A DNA stretch of 64,000 bases from Cryptomeria japonica. Its lineage: Eukaryota > Streptophyta > Pinopsida > Cupressales > Cupressaceae. The position numbers and the translations under genes are program-made. Below, in pieces: positions 1 through 11,548 of this stretch. The notes under the pieces are model-generated. The model was not told where the DNA came from. It saw only the letters and a program-made list of their open reading frames with translations, and did no database searches. Each line of letters begins with the position of its first letter. Within the stretch, counting starts at the first letter, position 1. The stretch is taken from NCBI RefSeq assembly GCF_030272615.1, contig NC_081408.1, positions 618,200,476 to 618,264,475 of the forward strand, read 5' to 3'.

Positions 1-133
1 ATATCAAAGCAAAATCAAAAACCATTGAGTCACAAAGATGACTACTCCCCCTAAGCAGTCGTATCCCCACATCAGTGTCAGAATGAAAAATATCTCTGAT
101 AATGCATACCGGACTGATGTGAAACCGCATCAA

Positions 134-1999
134 TCAAGTCTCTACCGGAGGGGCAGAAACTCCCAATCTATCTCTAAAGTACTCAAATGATTCCTTAGGC
201 AAAGTTTTGGTGAAGATATTTGCAATCTTCTCTTTAGTGTTCACATAAACCAGTCTAACTTGATTTGCTTCCACCTTTTCTTTAAAAAATGTGTATTTGA
301 TAGATATGTGCTTTGTCTTAGAATGAAATACTGGATTTTTTGACATATCAATAGCAACAGAGTTATCACAGTGAATAACTACCAGATCATTACAATCCAC
401 CTTTATATCCTTCAACATTTTCTTCATCCATAAAACTTGTGTACAATTAGTAGTAGCAACAACATACTCAGCTTCAATAGTAGATAAATATGTACATCAC
501 TGCTTCTTGCTAATCCATGAAACAAGTTTCTTTCCAAGAAAGAAAGCTCCACTGGATGTGCTCTTCTGGTCATCAACATCTTCAACCCAATTTGCATCTG
601 TATATGCACTTAATGTAAAGTCATCATTTTTAGGGTATCATAAACCATATTCAATTGTTCCTTGCAAATACCTGAAAATCCTCTTCACCGCACTCACATG
701 ATTTTCTCTAGGATCACTCTTAAATCTTGATACAATACAAACGGAATTCATTATGTCAGGCCTAGTCCAAGTCAAATAAAGAAGAGCTCCAATCATAGAT
801 TTGTATCTTATAGGATTTACCGGTGAAACAACATCTTTTCTTGTCAATTTCTCACTTGTAACCATAGGAGTACTTACTGGTTTAGAATCTCCCATACCAA
901 ATTTCTTCAACAATTCCCTAGCATAGTTAGTTTAATAGATGAAAATACCTTTATCAGTTTGAGTAATCTGCAAACCTAAGAAAAATTTCATCTCCCCAAT
1001 CATAGACATCTCAAATTCATTCTTCATATTGTTAGGAAATTCCTTACACAACTTATCTTCACCTCCAAAAATAACATGTCATCAACAAATACTTGAATAA
1101 TCAGTATATCATCATCGGTGATCTTATAGTATAAATTACTCTCAACATTACCTTTGGTAAAACCAAGCTTCAAAAGAGATTTATCCAACCTTTCATACCA
1201 AGCTCTAGGTTCTTGTTTCAATCCATATAAAGCTTTTCTTAACCTGCAAACCATGTTTGTATCATCTGATAGTGAAAAACCATCAAGTTGCTCAATATAA
1301 ACTTCCTCATCAAGATCCACATTCAAAAATGCACACTTAACATCTATCTGATAAACCTTGTAGTTTTTGTGGGCAACATAGGTAAGAAATAATCTTAAAG
1401 CTTCAATCCTAGTTACAAGTGCAAAAGTCTTTCCACAATCAATTTCTTCCTTCTGAGAATATCCTTTACAAACCAATCTATCCTTATTACTTACAACTAG
1501 ACCATCCTCATTCAATTTACTCCTAAAAACCCATTTAGTTCCAATAACATTCTTATTTTTAGGTCTGGAACCAAAGTCCATGTGTTATTTTTTTCAATCT
1601 GATCTAATTCTTCTTCCATAGCTTTCAACCAATATTCATCTTTACATGCCTAAATTATTGATACTGGTTCAATTTGAGAAATTAAACATACCTCATTAAT
1701 TGTCAATCTTCTTCTTGTCATTAATTCATTGTTCTTATCCCTAATGATCCAATCTTCTGAATGATTCAATCTCACATACCTAGGAGTCTTCTGACTCTCT
1801 ATTCCTCTTCTTTGTTCTTCAATTATTGTAGAATTTTTTGATACTATCAGAGTAACTGGTTCAACACTCTGTTCTGGTAAAGATGCTTCTGATTCAGATA
1901 TAATCATTTCCATCAATGGTTCCTTCTCATAAACTCTGATTTGACCTCTATTTAGCTCATCCACTTTGACATTAGCACTTTCCACAATTCTCTGCAATT
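134..1999 (-). pseudogene. copia-1 reverse transcriptase and RNase H, broken
   Basis: 1997-1650 is the linker between integrase and RT (RYVRLNHSEDW). 1581-1024 is the RT N-terminal half with [29 protein letters not shown] (first catalytic Asp) and VFVDDMLF (the YVDD-box equivalent). 913-638 is the RT C-terminal part (KKFGMGDSKPVSTPM, then YLTWTRPDIM). 609-134 is RNase H, ending with KHISIKY and IANIFTKTLPKE. Frame changes occur near 1024, 640 and 424. The last 130 bases at the window edge lie between RNase H and the missing 3' LTR. Confidence 0.88.
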
Positions 2000-3269
2000 T
2001 ATTGTTATAACATCTTTATGCCTTGCTTTCATTAAAATAACCAAGAAATATGACTTCATCACATCTAGGATCAAATTTGCCAATGATATCATCTCACTTG
2101 ATATAACATTTACTACCAAAGATTCTAAAATACTTAACTTTAGGTGTATTGCCAAACCATAATTCATAAGGTGTCTTACCGGTTTCTCCTTTGATATGTA
2201 CTCTCTTGAATGTATAAACCATTATGCTCATTGATTCTCTCTAGTAGATATGAGGTAGACTATCTTCCATCATCATTGTTCTAGTAGCATCTAAGTTAGT
2301 TTTATTCTTCCTTTCCACAACTCCATTCTACTGAGGTGTCCGGGGAGCAGAAAATTGTCTTGTTATCCCATGCTTCTCACAAAAGTTATTAAACTCACCG
2401 GATTTGAATTCTCCACCATGATCTGACCTCAAACATTTAATCTTTAATCCTGTCTTAGTTTCCACTTTATTCGTAAAGATTTTAAACTTTGCAAATGCTT
2501 TAGATTTTTCCCTTAGAAAAGAGACCCACATTATTCTAGAATAATCATCAATGATTAGCATGAAATATCTATCACCTTGAAAACTTTTAACTCTAGCAGG
2601 ACCACATTAGTATGAATAAGATCAATAACATCATTATATTTATCTTGTATACTCCTAAAAGAGGTTCTAACCTATTTACCCATTTGACATTCTTTACATA
2701 TCGGATTATAGGGCTTCACAATCTTAGGTATATCTCTAACTGCCTTAGTTAAACTGATCTTCACAATGCAATCAAAATTTGCATGACACAACCTTTTATG
2801 CCATAGCCAATACTCATCAATTTGTGTAATCAAACATGTCTTCTCACCGGAATTCAAATGAAATATATTACCTTTTGTCTATGTAGCGACCGCAATCTCC
2901 AAACAAGATCTGTTAATGATTTTGCATTCTCCAAACTATAATTGAAATCCCTTATCCACCAATTTTCCTACACTCAAAGGATTATGCCTTAAACCTTAAA
3001 CATAATAAACATTGTCTGTATTATTCTTACCATCCAATGGTATAGTTCCTTTTCCTTTGATCGTACATGCTTTGTCATCTCCAAATCTAACTAGACCGCC
3101 ATCAAATTCTTGCAAAGATAGAAACTTCCCTTTATCTCTAGTCATATCATGTGAACAACCACTGTCAATTACCCATTCATCCTTGTCTTCAATTTGAGCA
3201 GCAAGTTCCTTCTCTTCAGGTACATTCTCTTCCAGTGTCAGAACATCTTCCTTGATAGCCAAGAACACT
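2000..3269 (-). pseudogene. copia-1 protease and integrase, broken
   Basis: 3268-2996 holds the aspartic protease start with the catalytic motif DSGCSHDM. 2857-2672 holds the gag-pre-integrase zinc region (LWHKRLCHANFD, then CKECQMGK). 2561-2328 holds the integrase core (MLIIDDYSR, then CLRSDHGGEF with the second catalytic Asp). A TAG at 2328-2330 follows TPQ, where copia proteins have Gln; the catalytic Glu region (NGVVE) lies just beyond. 2167-1952 continues the integrase C-terminal part in a shifted frame. The protein would mature Gag-Pol and insert the cDNA. Confidence 0.85.
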
Positions 3270-4332
3270 CATTCCTTCCCATTGCCAGAACCACTAGCAG
3301 AGTCTTTGGTCAATTCATCATCAGAATTAGTAATGCCTTCCTCATCTTTTATGTAGCATGATTTGTCTTTGTTTTTCCTATACTTATACTTGTTCTAATA
3401 TCTAGGGTTAGGCTTAAAAAATATTCTAACTCTATCTTCAAATCTTGAATTTCTTTCAGGACATGTAGATGCAAAATGACCTATCTTATTACATGCAAAA
3501 CATTTGAAAGGTGTTTTTCCTTCATACTTACTTCCTACTGATCCTTTAGGTACTCTTCTAGGAAATAGTGCTTCAAGTTGCTCAAACTCATCATCTTATC
3601 TCTTCATATCATCCAATTCCTTTGCATATAAAGATTTCCAATCTTGCTTACCGGTTGCTGACGCAGATGCATGAAAAGAAGGTTTAGTCTTCACAACTCC
3701 AGAAGGTCCAAATTCTTCAAGCTCAAAAGCAAATAATTTCCCAACCAAGGTATCTCTATTGACATGTGTATTAGCCATTGTTCTCAACTCATTGATAGTA
3801 GTAGCCTTTATCTTTTAAGCAGGTGGTAGGGCTCTCAAAACTTTAGAAACAATATCATCTTCACTTAGAGCTCCACCACAATATTGAATTCCCATAATAA
3901 TCTTATTTACCCTTTCCATGAATGCAGTAATCCTTTCATCTTCTTCCATCTTCAGGTTTTCATATCTCACCCAGTAACCATCAAGTTTAGCAATCTTCAT
4001 TGTAGGCTCACCTTCATTAAGAGTCTCCAACTTATCCCATATAGCCTTTCCAGATGATTTGTCAGTCAATCCCATTATTTGTTGATCAAAAAGTGCACAC
4101 ACGAGGGATTCTCTAGCTCCTTATCCAAGTTTTCTAGAGGAGGATTGCCAGATGCCGAATTATGAGGTGTAACACCATTCTATGTGATCTCCCAAATCTC
4201 CTTGCCAAGACATCTCAAATGAGGATCCATCTAAATCTTCCATACTGTGTAATTTGTTCCATCAAGCCTAGGGATATCTCTCTGAAAGATAGCTCAAGAT
4301 GAACTGAATGAACTTGAACTGTTAGTCACCAT
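3270..4332 (-). pseudogene. copia-1 gag (nucleocapsid-like), broken
   Basis: The start ATG is at 4332, in the same context as gag of copia-2 (54679), with the conserved phrase RLDGTNY shortly after. The 4102-3815 segment carries the UBN2-type gag body (IWDKLETLNEG, then MEEDERITAFMERVNKII). A CX2CX4HX4C zinc knuckle (CFACNKIGHFASTC) lies at about 3465-3510. Gag packages the element RNA into virus-like particles in the cytoplasm. Several in-frame stops and frame changes (around 4300, 3815 and 3596) break it. Confidence 0.85.
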
Positions 4333-4390
4333 AGGATCTTCCTCAAGTGGTTAAGCTTTTTGTAGAGAGGACCAAAGTTTTGATACTAAT

Positions 4391-5559
4391 TGTTAGACAG
4401 TTAAAATAATTGAAATACAACTAAGAGGGGGGGGTGAATCAGTTGTCACAGATTACCAGAACATTTAGCAATTAAAACTTTAATACCGAAACCCAAAACA
4501 TTAACACCAGAATGCTTAAACTAAATACTAGAATAGCAGTTAAACCAATTAAGTATAAATAATAATCATAGAATAAATACCATCCACATGACACCAATAT
4601 TTATACTTGGAAAACTCGGTAAAGGGAAAAACCACTGTGAGAAGCCTACCCACAGTCAAATAATACTTTTGCAATAAGTATGTGAATTACAATTGAGGGG
4701 CCTCCACTTGTATGAAGGCCAACAACCTAGAGTGCACTGCTCATCACAAAAGAAGTCTCACTAACTACATAAAAATCTAGACTGCAATCCAAAAGAAGTG
4801 TTTGAAATGCAAAGATAGCATCTCCTATGCCTGAGTACAGTTTTGGTTAAGCTCAATACCAAAGGACTAAATCCTCTTACATTAACCCAATTCAATCTTC
4901 AATGTTTGACCAAATCCTTTTCTTGAATGATATTACATTATTTGCACATTAAATATCCATATCCATTCCCTGACCTTATACCTATATTGATCTACAATGA
5001 GATCTTACATCATATATATACAAACACTCGACCATAAACAATCAGGTCAGCCACCAAACAATAAACCAAATACATAATTATAAAACATGTCGTCCCTGGA
5101 CCAAACAAATAATATCCAACACATAAGACATCCCAGAAACACATAGAGAGGTCCAATCCACACATTACATTAAGCCACTCCATAACCTAGATCAACCGGG
5201 ACCCAATATAGGTCCACACGCTAAAGAAATGATCTCCATCTACCAAGTCTCGAACATGATCACCAACACCACTTATGCATATCATGAAAGATCTTCATCA
5301 AAAGATCTGTTGGTGAAACCCTCGCTTGAACCACAAGACAAGCTTCCAAGCAAGCAGGATAGCATCTGATCACCAAACCAAAACCAACTTACTAAATATG
5401 AACATGAGTAACATGAATAAGCCAATTCCATAACCAAACCATACCGGAGCCTACCAGATTATGTCGAATCCAAACTAACCAGAAACCACTCAACCTATCG
5501 GGACCAGAAGTGTGTCAGTAAAGCATCCAAATAGCTAGTGTTGACATCAATGACAAAAC
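4391..5559 (-). repeat. 5' LTR of copia-1, truncated
   Basis: Starts TGTTAGAC on the plus strand, directly next to a tRNA-Met-type primer site (plus-strand GATACTAAT just left of it). It shares blocks with the other two copia LTRs of the window: a G-run followed by TGAATCA near 4434, and the phrase GGGAAAAACCAC near 4624. A minus-strand TATATATATG near 5011-5021 is the likely promoter TATA box. The outer end is missing, since homology stops at 5559, so no target duplication can be read. Confidence 0.85.
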
Positions 5560-7486
5560 ATCAGTGAAACAGATAATCAATTCCTTCAAATGGCTAACAC
5601 AACCTATGTTGGCTTTACCGGATTTCAATAAAGTATTTCAAGTGGATTGTGATGCAAGTGGAACAGCAATAGGAGCAGTCTTGAGTCAAGAAGGGAGAGA
5701 AGTAGCCTATTTCAATGAGAAATTGAATGATTCTTGGAAGAGCTATTCAGTGTATGATCAAGAATTTTATGCCATAGTTCAAGCCTTGAAGAAATGGAGA
5801 CATTACTTATTTCCTCAAGAGTTTGTGTTGTATACAGATCATTAAGCTTTGCAGTATTTGAACAATCATAGTAATTTGAATCAAAGACATATGAGATGGG
5901 TAGAATTTTTGTAGAGTTACACCTATGGGTTGAGGCATAGAAGTGGAAAATTTAATAAAGTTGCTAATGCATTGAGTAGGAGAAGGAATTTTCTGATAGA
6001 GATGAGAGTGACAACATTAGGTTTTGAAGATTTGAAGACCTTGCATGATGGAGACCCAGATTTTGCAAAACCTTGGAAAGCATGTAGAGAACCAATTATG
6101 GTAGATAGAAGAAAATAGTTGGATTACTTCATTTAGGATGGAATGTTATTCAGGGGAGTTCAGTTGTGCATACCTAAGAGTTCCATGAGAGAAAACCTAA
6201 TAAAGGAGAAACATAGTGGAGGACTAGCTGAACATTTTGGCATTGACAAAACTGTTGTATTGGTGAGTGAATAGTACTTTTGGCCCTAGATTCGTAAGGA
6301 TGTTAAGAGATATGTGTAGAGTTGTAGAGTTTGTCAAGTTGAAGAAGGTAGTAGTTAGAATGTGGGATTGAATAAACCTTTAATAGTACTGGTAAGACCT
6401 TGGGAGGATATAAGCATGGATTTTGTACTTGGATTTCCTAAGACACCAAGAGGGAATGATTCTATATTTGTGGTAGTGGATAGATTTTTGAAGATGGCTC
6501 ATTTCATACCTTGTAAGAAGACATCATATGCATTTCATATAGCAAACCTATTTTTCAAGGAAGTGGTGAGATTGCATGGATTACCTAAGAGCATAGTTTT
6601 AGACAGAGACACTAAGTTTGTTGGCTATTTTTTTAGAACAGTTTGGAAGAAGATGAAGACAAATTTGAATTGCAGTTCTACTTTTCATCCACAAACCGAT
6701 GGATAGATAAAAGTTGTTAACCGAAGTTTGGGAAATTTGTCGAGATGTTTAGTGGGAGATAAAACCAAAAATTGGGATTTGATCCTTGCACAAGCAGAGT
6801 TTGCCTACAACAATTCAGTGAATAAAAGTACTAGAAAAACACCTTTTGAAATTGTTACCGGAGTACACCCAAGAGGTATAGTAGAATTGAGAGACATTAG
6901 TAGTGAAGACCAGAAGAGTTCAGAAGTAGAAGATTTTGCGGATCACATGGCAGCATTGCATATTCAGGTTAAACAACATTTGGAAGACATGAACAACAAA
7001 CATACGGAGAAGGCAGATGAGAGAAGGAGACAAGGAATTTGAAGTTGGTGATGAAGTGATGGTATATTTGAGAAAAGAAAGATTCCTGGTTGGAACTTAT
7101 AATAAGTTGCAGATGAAGAATTTTGGACCCTATAAGATTTTGAGGAAGTTCAGTTCTAGAAATGCATATGAAGTGGAGCTACCAAATAGTCTAAGTATTT
7201 CACCCATATTCAACATTGCAGATCTTCATGAGTACCATGAACTAGAATTCAGTAAGGGAAGTGTTGTAGACTTGGAGAGACAGTTGCCCCAGAAGGAACC
7301 GGATTAGATTGAAGAGATTTTGGACAGTAGGATTGGGCATAGTACCCGGAGTAGTCAATATAAGGAATATATTGTGAAGTGGAAGGACAGACCAGTTCTA
7401 GATTCAACTTGGATTTCTCAGGCAGAGGTAGACTGCCTTAGTTTTTCTTTGACCCCAGCAAAGTGAGAGGCTCACTTTTTCAATAA
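5560..7486 (+). pseudogene. Ty3-gypsy chromovirus pol, 3' half (RNase H, integrase, chromodomain)
   Basis: Starts abruptly inside pol at the copia-1 junction. 5564-5845 is the RT thumb and RNase H ([18 protein letters not shown], then YTDH). 5930-5990 holds the RNase H end (GKFNKVANALSRR). 6205-6345 is the integrase zinc finger (H, H, then CRVCQ). 6362-6710 is the integrase core with two catalytic Asp (DISMDF; LDRDTKF). The catalytic Glu position after FHPQTDG reads Lys (AAA at 6710-6712). 7017-7307 is the post-integrase region, and 7308-7484 a chromodomain (EYIVKWKDRP, STWISQAEVD) that changes frame near 7440 before its end (FFDPSKVRGSLFQ). The protein is dead: about ten in-frame stops, mostly TAG at Gln sites. 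Confidence 0.9.
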
Positions 7487-8305
7487 CCCTGTATGTCTGA
7501 TGCAATAGCATCCCCGATTCACATCAATCTTGCATCAACCAAAAACATTTTCCTTTCTATTTTTCTTTTTGTTTGCAATTTCAGTTTTCCTTTCTGTGTG
7601 TCTTGGTTTTGGCTCACGGGATCCTGTGGAGTTGGATTCTACTTGAATAATTGATCATCTTTCTTGCTTTCATACCACATCGCATTTGGATCACTTTCCC
7701 ACAAGATATCACTTCTGGTTTCCATGACAGTTTCTTGTTACCGATTGTTTCTTTGTTATCGGTTGCTTGAGACCTATTCTGGTGATCTATCGAAACCCAT
7801 TTCGAAGCTTGCAAAGCCTTGGGCATTTATTTCATTATTTTTTGGCATGTGGCCAACTTTCTATGTTTCATCCTTTGAATTTTCCAGAGGAATCTTTTGG
7901 TGGAGACTGACCTTTGTTATTTTCATGTTAGGTCTTGTTCTTTTTTATCCTTTTTGGGCTGACTGGATCATTTGGATTGATATATATATATATATATATA
8001 TACTTGTAATTATGCATTATAATTCGAACAATTAGAATCAATTAGAGAATGAGGTAGCTAGAATATACATGGAAGATAGATCTTTTGATTCAAGGTCCCG
8101 GTTGTGACCCATTCTACCAGGCCTATAAGTCGGTATGTTGTAATGCAATTGTTACCAATTGGATGTAATCAAATTTCATTCAATAAATTAACCTGTTATT
8201 TATTGCCTCCATCATATCTTTTTGTTTCCGTTGTGTTTACTCTTGTTGACCGGTCCAGATTGATCTCTTTGAGGTCCCTCCTTACTAGTGATTGTTTCAA
8301 ATTAA
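7487..8305 (+). repeat. Chromovirus 3' untranslated region and LTR-like tail
   Basis: Follows the chromodomain stop. It holds an AT dinucleotide run (7980-8002) and a CAATAAA poly(A)-type signal at 8181-8187. I could not fix the LTR start: no clear polypurine tract next to TG, and no second copy of this LTR in the window. The right edge at about 8305 is where a different repeat begins (see 8306-9853). The ORFs here look like chance frames. Confidence 0.5.
7980..8002. repeat. (AT)n microsatellite
   Basis: Uninterrupted TA dinucleotide run inside the chromovirus tail. Confidence 0.9.
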
Positions 8306-9853
8306 AAAATTTCTATCCAATGCCCTATATGTCATGTGACCTTTATTTGGGTGCATGCTATGATCTTCGTCCTTTTGATTGTACTGCAATAGATAATTCT
8401 AAGGCTATATCAAAAAATGCTCTATATGGTCTACTAATCACTATCAATATGTCTTTAAATAGCATGATTGCACACCCATGCTTCTATGACTATGATTTAT
8501 TCTTCTGAAACTACACTGTTAAGACCTATATGTTGTCTCAAATATCATCACATCTCTATTATACCAGTGCTCCCTCATAGCTGCAAACTTATTGTCTTTA
8601 CTTTTGTTCTTTATTGGTCCTTCTATTCTATGTTTGTAATAGCTTTTGATAAGGAACAAAAGAGAAACAAATACGATCTTTAATGTTGTTGGATCTCTAA
8701 GATTTATTTTGTTGTTTCTAACCATTACTACCACTTTCATTGGGATTTAGGGAAATCTTTTAGAAGAAACAAAAATAACATTGTCATTGTACATTCTTTT
8801 TTGGCATGACTTGATTCTTTGAAAAACTAAAAGAAAGATTTCTACAAATACATACATGCAATAAGACCTTGCTACTTTGTACCTAATGATAGAGAAAGCA
8901 TGACAGTTGAACAAAATTGCTCTTAAATAGAAGATGTGTATGATATTTGCATGGCTCAAAGGAGAGCTTCTCCATGCATTTCCTCGAGTTAGAATCCTCT
9001 TTTTACACTCGATCTATGAGATTGGCTCTCTGACTCCACTGAAACTGAAAACATATTGAATGAATAGTTACTCTTTTGTCCCCATTCAAGAAATGCATGC
9101 ATGAGATGAAAAGGGAACCCTTGTTATGGATATGAGTGGCATGAAAATCTTTATATCTCCATTTTCTCTTTGACTAAGGCATCCTTTACGTAAAAAACCC
9201 CTTTGCTATTGCTGCATTATTGGTATTTTAATCTTCAAACTCTTTGGTCTTCATGGACTATAACACACAACATATAAAACTAGGGTTCCCTGCTTCCATG
9301 TAGGATCTCGAACTCATGTTAGCTCTAGATTATTTTTATTGACTTATGGTCAGTTATAAAACAAGAGAATTTTACCTCCAAAACCATTCAATGTGCTTTT
9401 TGGAAAAATAAACTCATAGCTTTTGAAATATTTATTTATTTCTACACCTTTATCTAGTATTGCATCTTTACAAGACATAAAACATAGCTTTTTCCCTTTT
9501 TAACATTTGAAACCTTTCAAAACTTTGGCGTGTGACCTAAAATGGATATTTTAGACCATTTTTACCTGAAAGCAAAAAATAGGCAACATTTTGGCAAGCT
9601 CTCAGGGGTGTTTTCTTGCTAAACACATTAGACTAGTGCTTAGGATTAGTAGTTAACATTTGGCTCTTGACAAAACTCAAATTCAAACCTTTCTCTCAAC
9701 TTTTAGAAGCATTGAACAACAACAAAATATACCAACTAAACTGCAAAGTCAAAAACTCTTTTGAAGCATGTGCATCAACACTTAGAGGAAGGGAAAAACT
9801 AAAAGAAAAAGTACTATACGCTACCCTAACCAAGAATTAAACTTGGTTACTAT
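8306..9853. repeat. Non-coding repeat, left flank of the giant LTR element
   Basis: No convincing gene. The same sequence occurs at 38373-39933, nearly identical, and in a diverged, internally deleted form at 42877-43785. In both good copies it is followed without a break by the giant LTR. Short ORFs here (for example 8104-8508, 8747-8959) recur in the second copy simply because the DNA is duplicated, and show no protein motif. Possibly the remains of another element into which the giant LTR element inserted. Confidence 0.8.
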
Positions 9854-10710
9854 TGACGTGTTTTCCATGCACATGCAAACACAAAATAAAATACCAAAGT
9901 ATCTTATCCTCTCTTGAACAAAGTTTCCTTGAATGCTGAAGATTTTGCCAAAGGATCAATTCAGGCAACTCCAAGGTTCTTATATGTAGGTTCTCTACTT
10001 GTGGATAAGCTCAATTTGGTCTGATGTGATTATGCTAGATTCACAAGTGGACTTACATCCGAACGCCTGAGCATCTGATTTCCTGGAACTCAAGTCCTAT
10101 CAACTGGCTAGAAGATAAAGAAATATCAAAAGATGAAAGGCTTAGAAAGTCTACTCTAAGACCTAAAATGTGAGAAGATAGATGAACGACTAGATGGAGT
10201 CCTCCTGGGCTGAGTCTTACCATTAGGCTGAACAATTTAACACCAACTCAGTGCAATCTTCTAAGGGATGCTTTGAATATGTTCAAATCATGCACCATCC
10301 AACATTGATCACCATTCAAGATAATGCATGAAAAACAGACGTGTAATGACTCGAGATTAAGTTCATTCTATGCCTATTTACCATGCAAGGCACACTTACA
10401 ATTAGTAAGAGGCTAGTGGTTTGGACTAGGTGGATTCCACACGAGTACATTCAATAAATTCCTTCACTCAATCTAATTATCTATCATCTAAAATGAAGAT
10501 TAAACAAGAGACCATGCATATTGTAAATAAATGACACATTTCACCATAACTTCAATGAAAATGGAGTTCATTTACAATCGAAGCAACAATTTCTTGCCTT
10601 CTCTTCTTAATCTACTCAAACTAATATTCTATTCACTATTCTAGCTACTAACTCTTAGCTATTCTAGCCTCTATTAACCAACTATTAGCCTTTACAAATG
10701 TAGAGTCAGA

Positions 10711-10720
10711 GCTTTATATA
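10711..10720 (-). promoter_or_regulatory. TATA box of giant LTR-1
   Basis: Minus-strand TATATAAAGC, at the same place as 17866-17875 in LTR-2 and 40791-40800 in the duplicated copy. It lies about 0.8 kb left of the hairpin array, consistent with transcription leftward. Confidence 0.65.
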
Positions 10721-11548
10721 GGGATCTCTTTACAATTCAATGGCTCTGATTGATTTACAATCAATGGCTAGGATTACAAGATGGAAAACCATAATTAGGG
10801 TTTGTTATAACAAACTCCTTAGCCAATGAGAAAATTGCATTCAATGAGTGTGGACCAATAGGAAGCAGGGGTAGGTACACCAAAGTTTGTGCCATCACTG
10901 TTGATTTAGGTACACTGAATCTGGACATGCTGAGGTGGACCTGTCTGACTAGAGGAACGGTGACTGGGACACCAACTTGTCTTGTACTTGCTTGTATCTC
11001 TTGATATTTGATGAGAAGATTTTCTTTGATTAACTCTTCTGAAACTATCTGCTTCCTTAATGTAGCCTTGCACTAATTTTCTATGATCCTCCTTTGTCCT
11101 TGATGCGATGAATGATGTACCCCTTTGACTCCCATGTGCTTTATGAAGCCCTCTCATGGTCAAGCCATTCCTTTTTCTCTGGTGGCATTACTTCACCTTG
11201 AAGTGCTTGTAAGGTCATTCTTCTCTGTCATCATGTGGTTCCATTGTGTGGCAGAATGGAGTCTTTGAGGATAGCTTGGAAATCCTTGAACACTCAAAAT
11301 CTCTCAATACTTTTCTCGAACACTTGAAGTCCTCCTCCATGCATTTGGAGTGTCCTTGATGATGAAGGGACTGGAATAGGTCATCATTGTCATGGCTTAA
11401 TCCTCCTCCATCTGCAAAACAAACCAAAAGATGATTAAGTACACATGATAAATTTATCCAACATTGCATTTCTTACCTCAAATCATTAACAAGAAGTCAT
11501 CAAAATGGAATTCGCTTAGGAACCTCTCTAGGGACAGGCCCTATGAGA

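Larger units (their letters stand above)
1..5559 (-). mobile_element. Ty1-copia LTR retrotransposon (copia-1), partial and degenerate
   Basis: Read on the minus strand the order is 5' LTR (4391-5559), gag, protease, integrase, reverse transcriptase, RNase H. Integrase before RT is the diagnostic copia order. The 3' LTR is left of the window. The 5' LTR is cut at about 5559, where chromovirus sequence starts in the middle of a phrase (GTGTTGACATCAATGACAAAAC) that continues in the LTR of the related element at 49076-55800. Many stops and frameshifts break the frame, so the element cannot be autonomous. Confidence 0.93.

Noticed and set aside
8104-8508. 134-codon ORF, with similar frames at 38387-38575 and 38535-38750
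   Set aside because: Repeated only because the DNA is duplicated; crosses the chromovirus/repeat junction; no motif.
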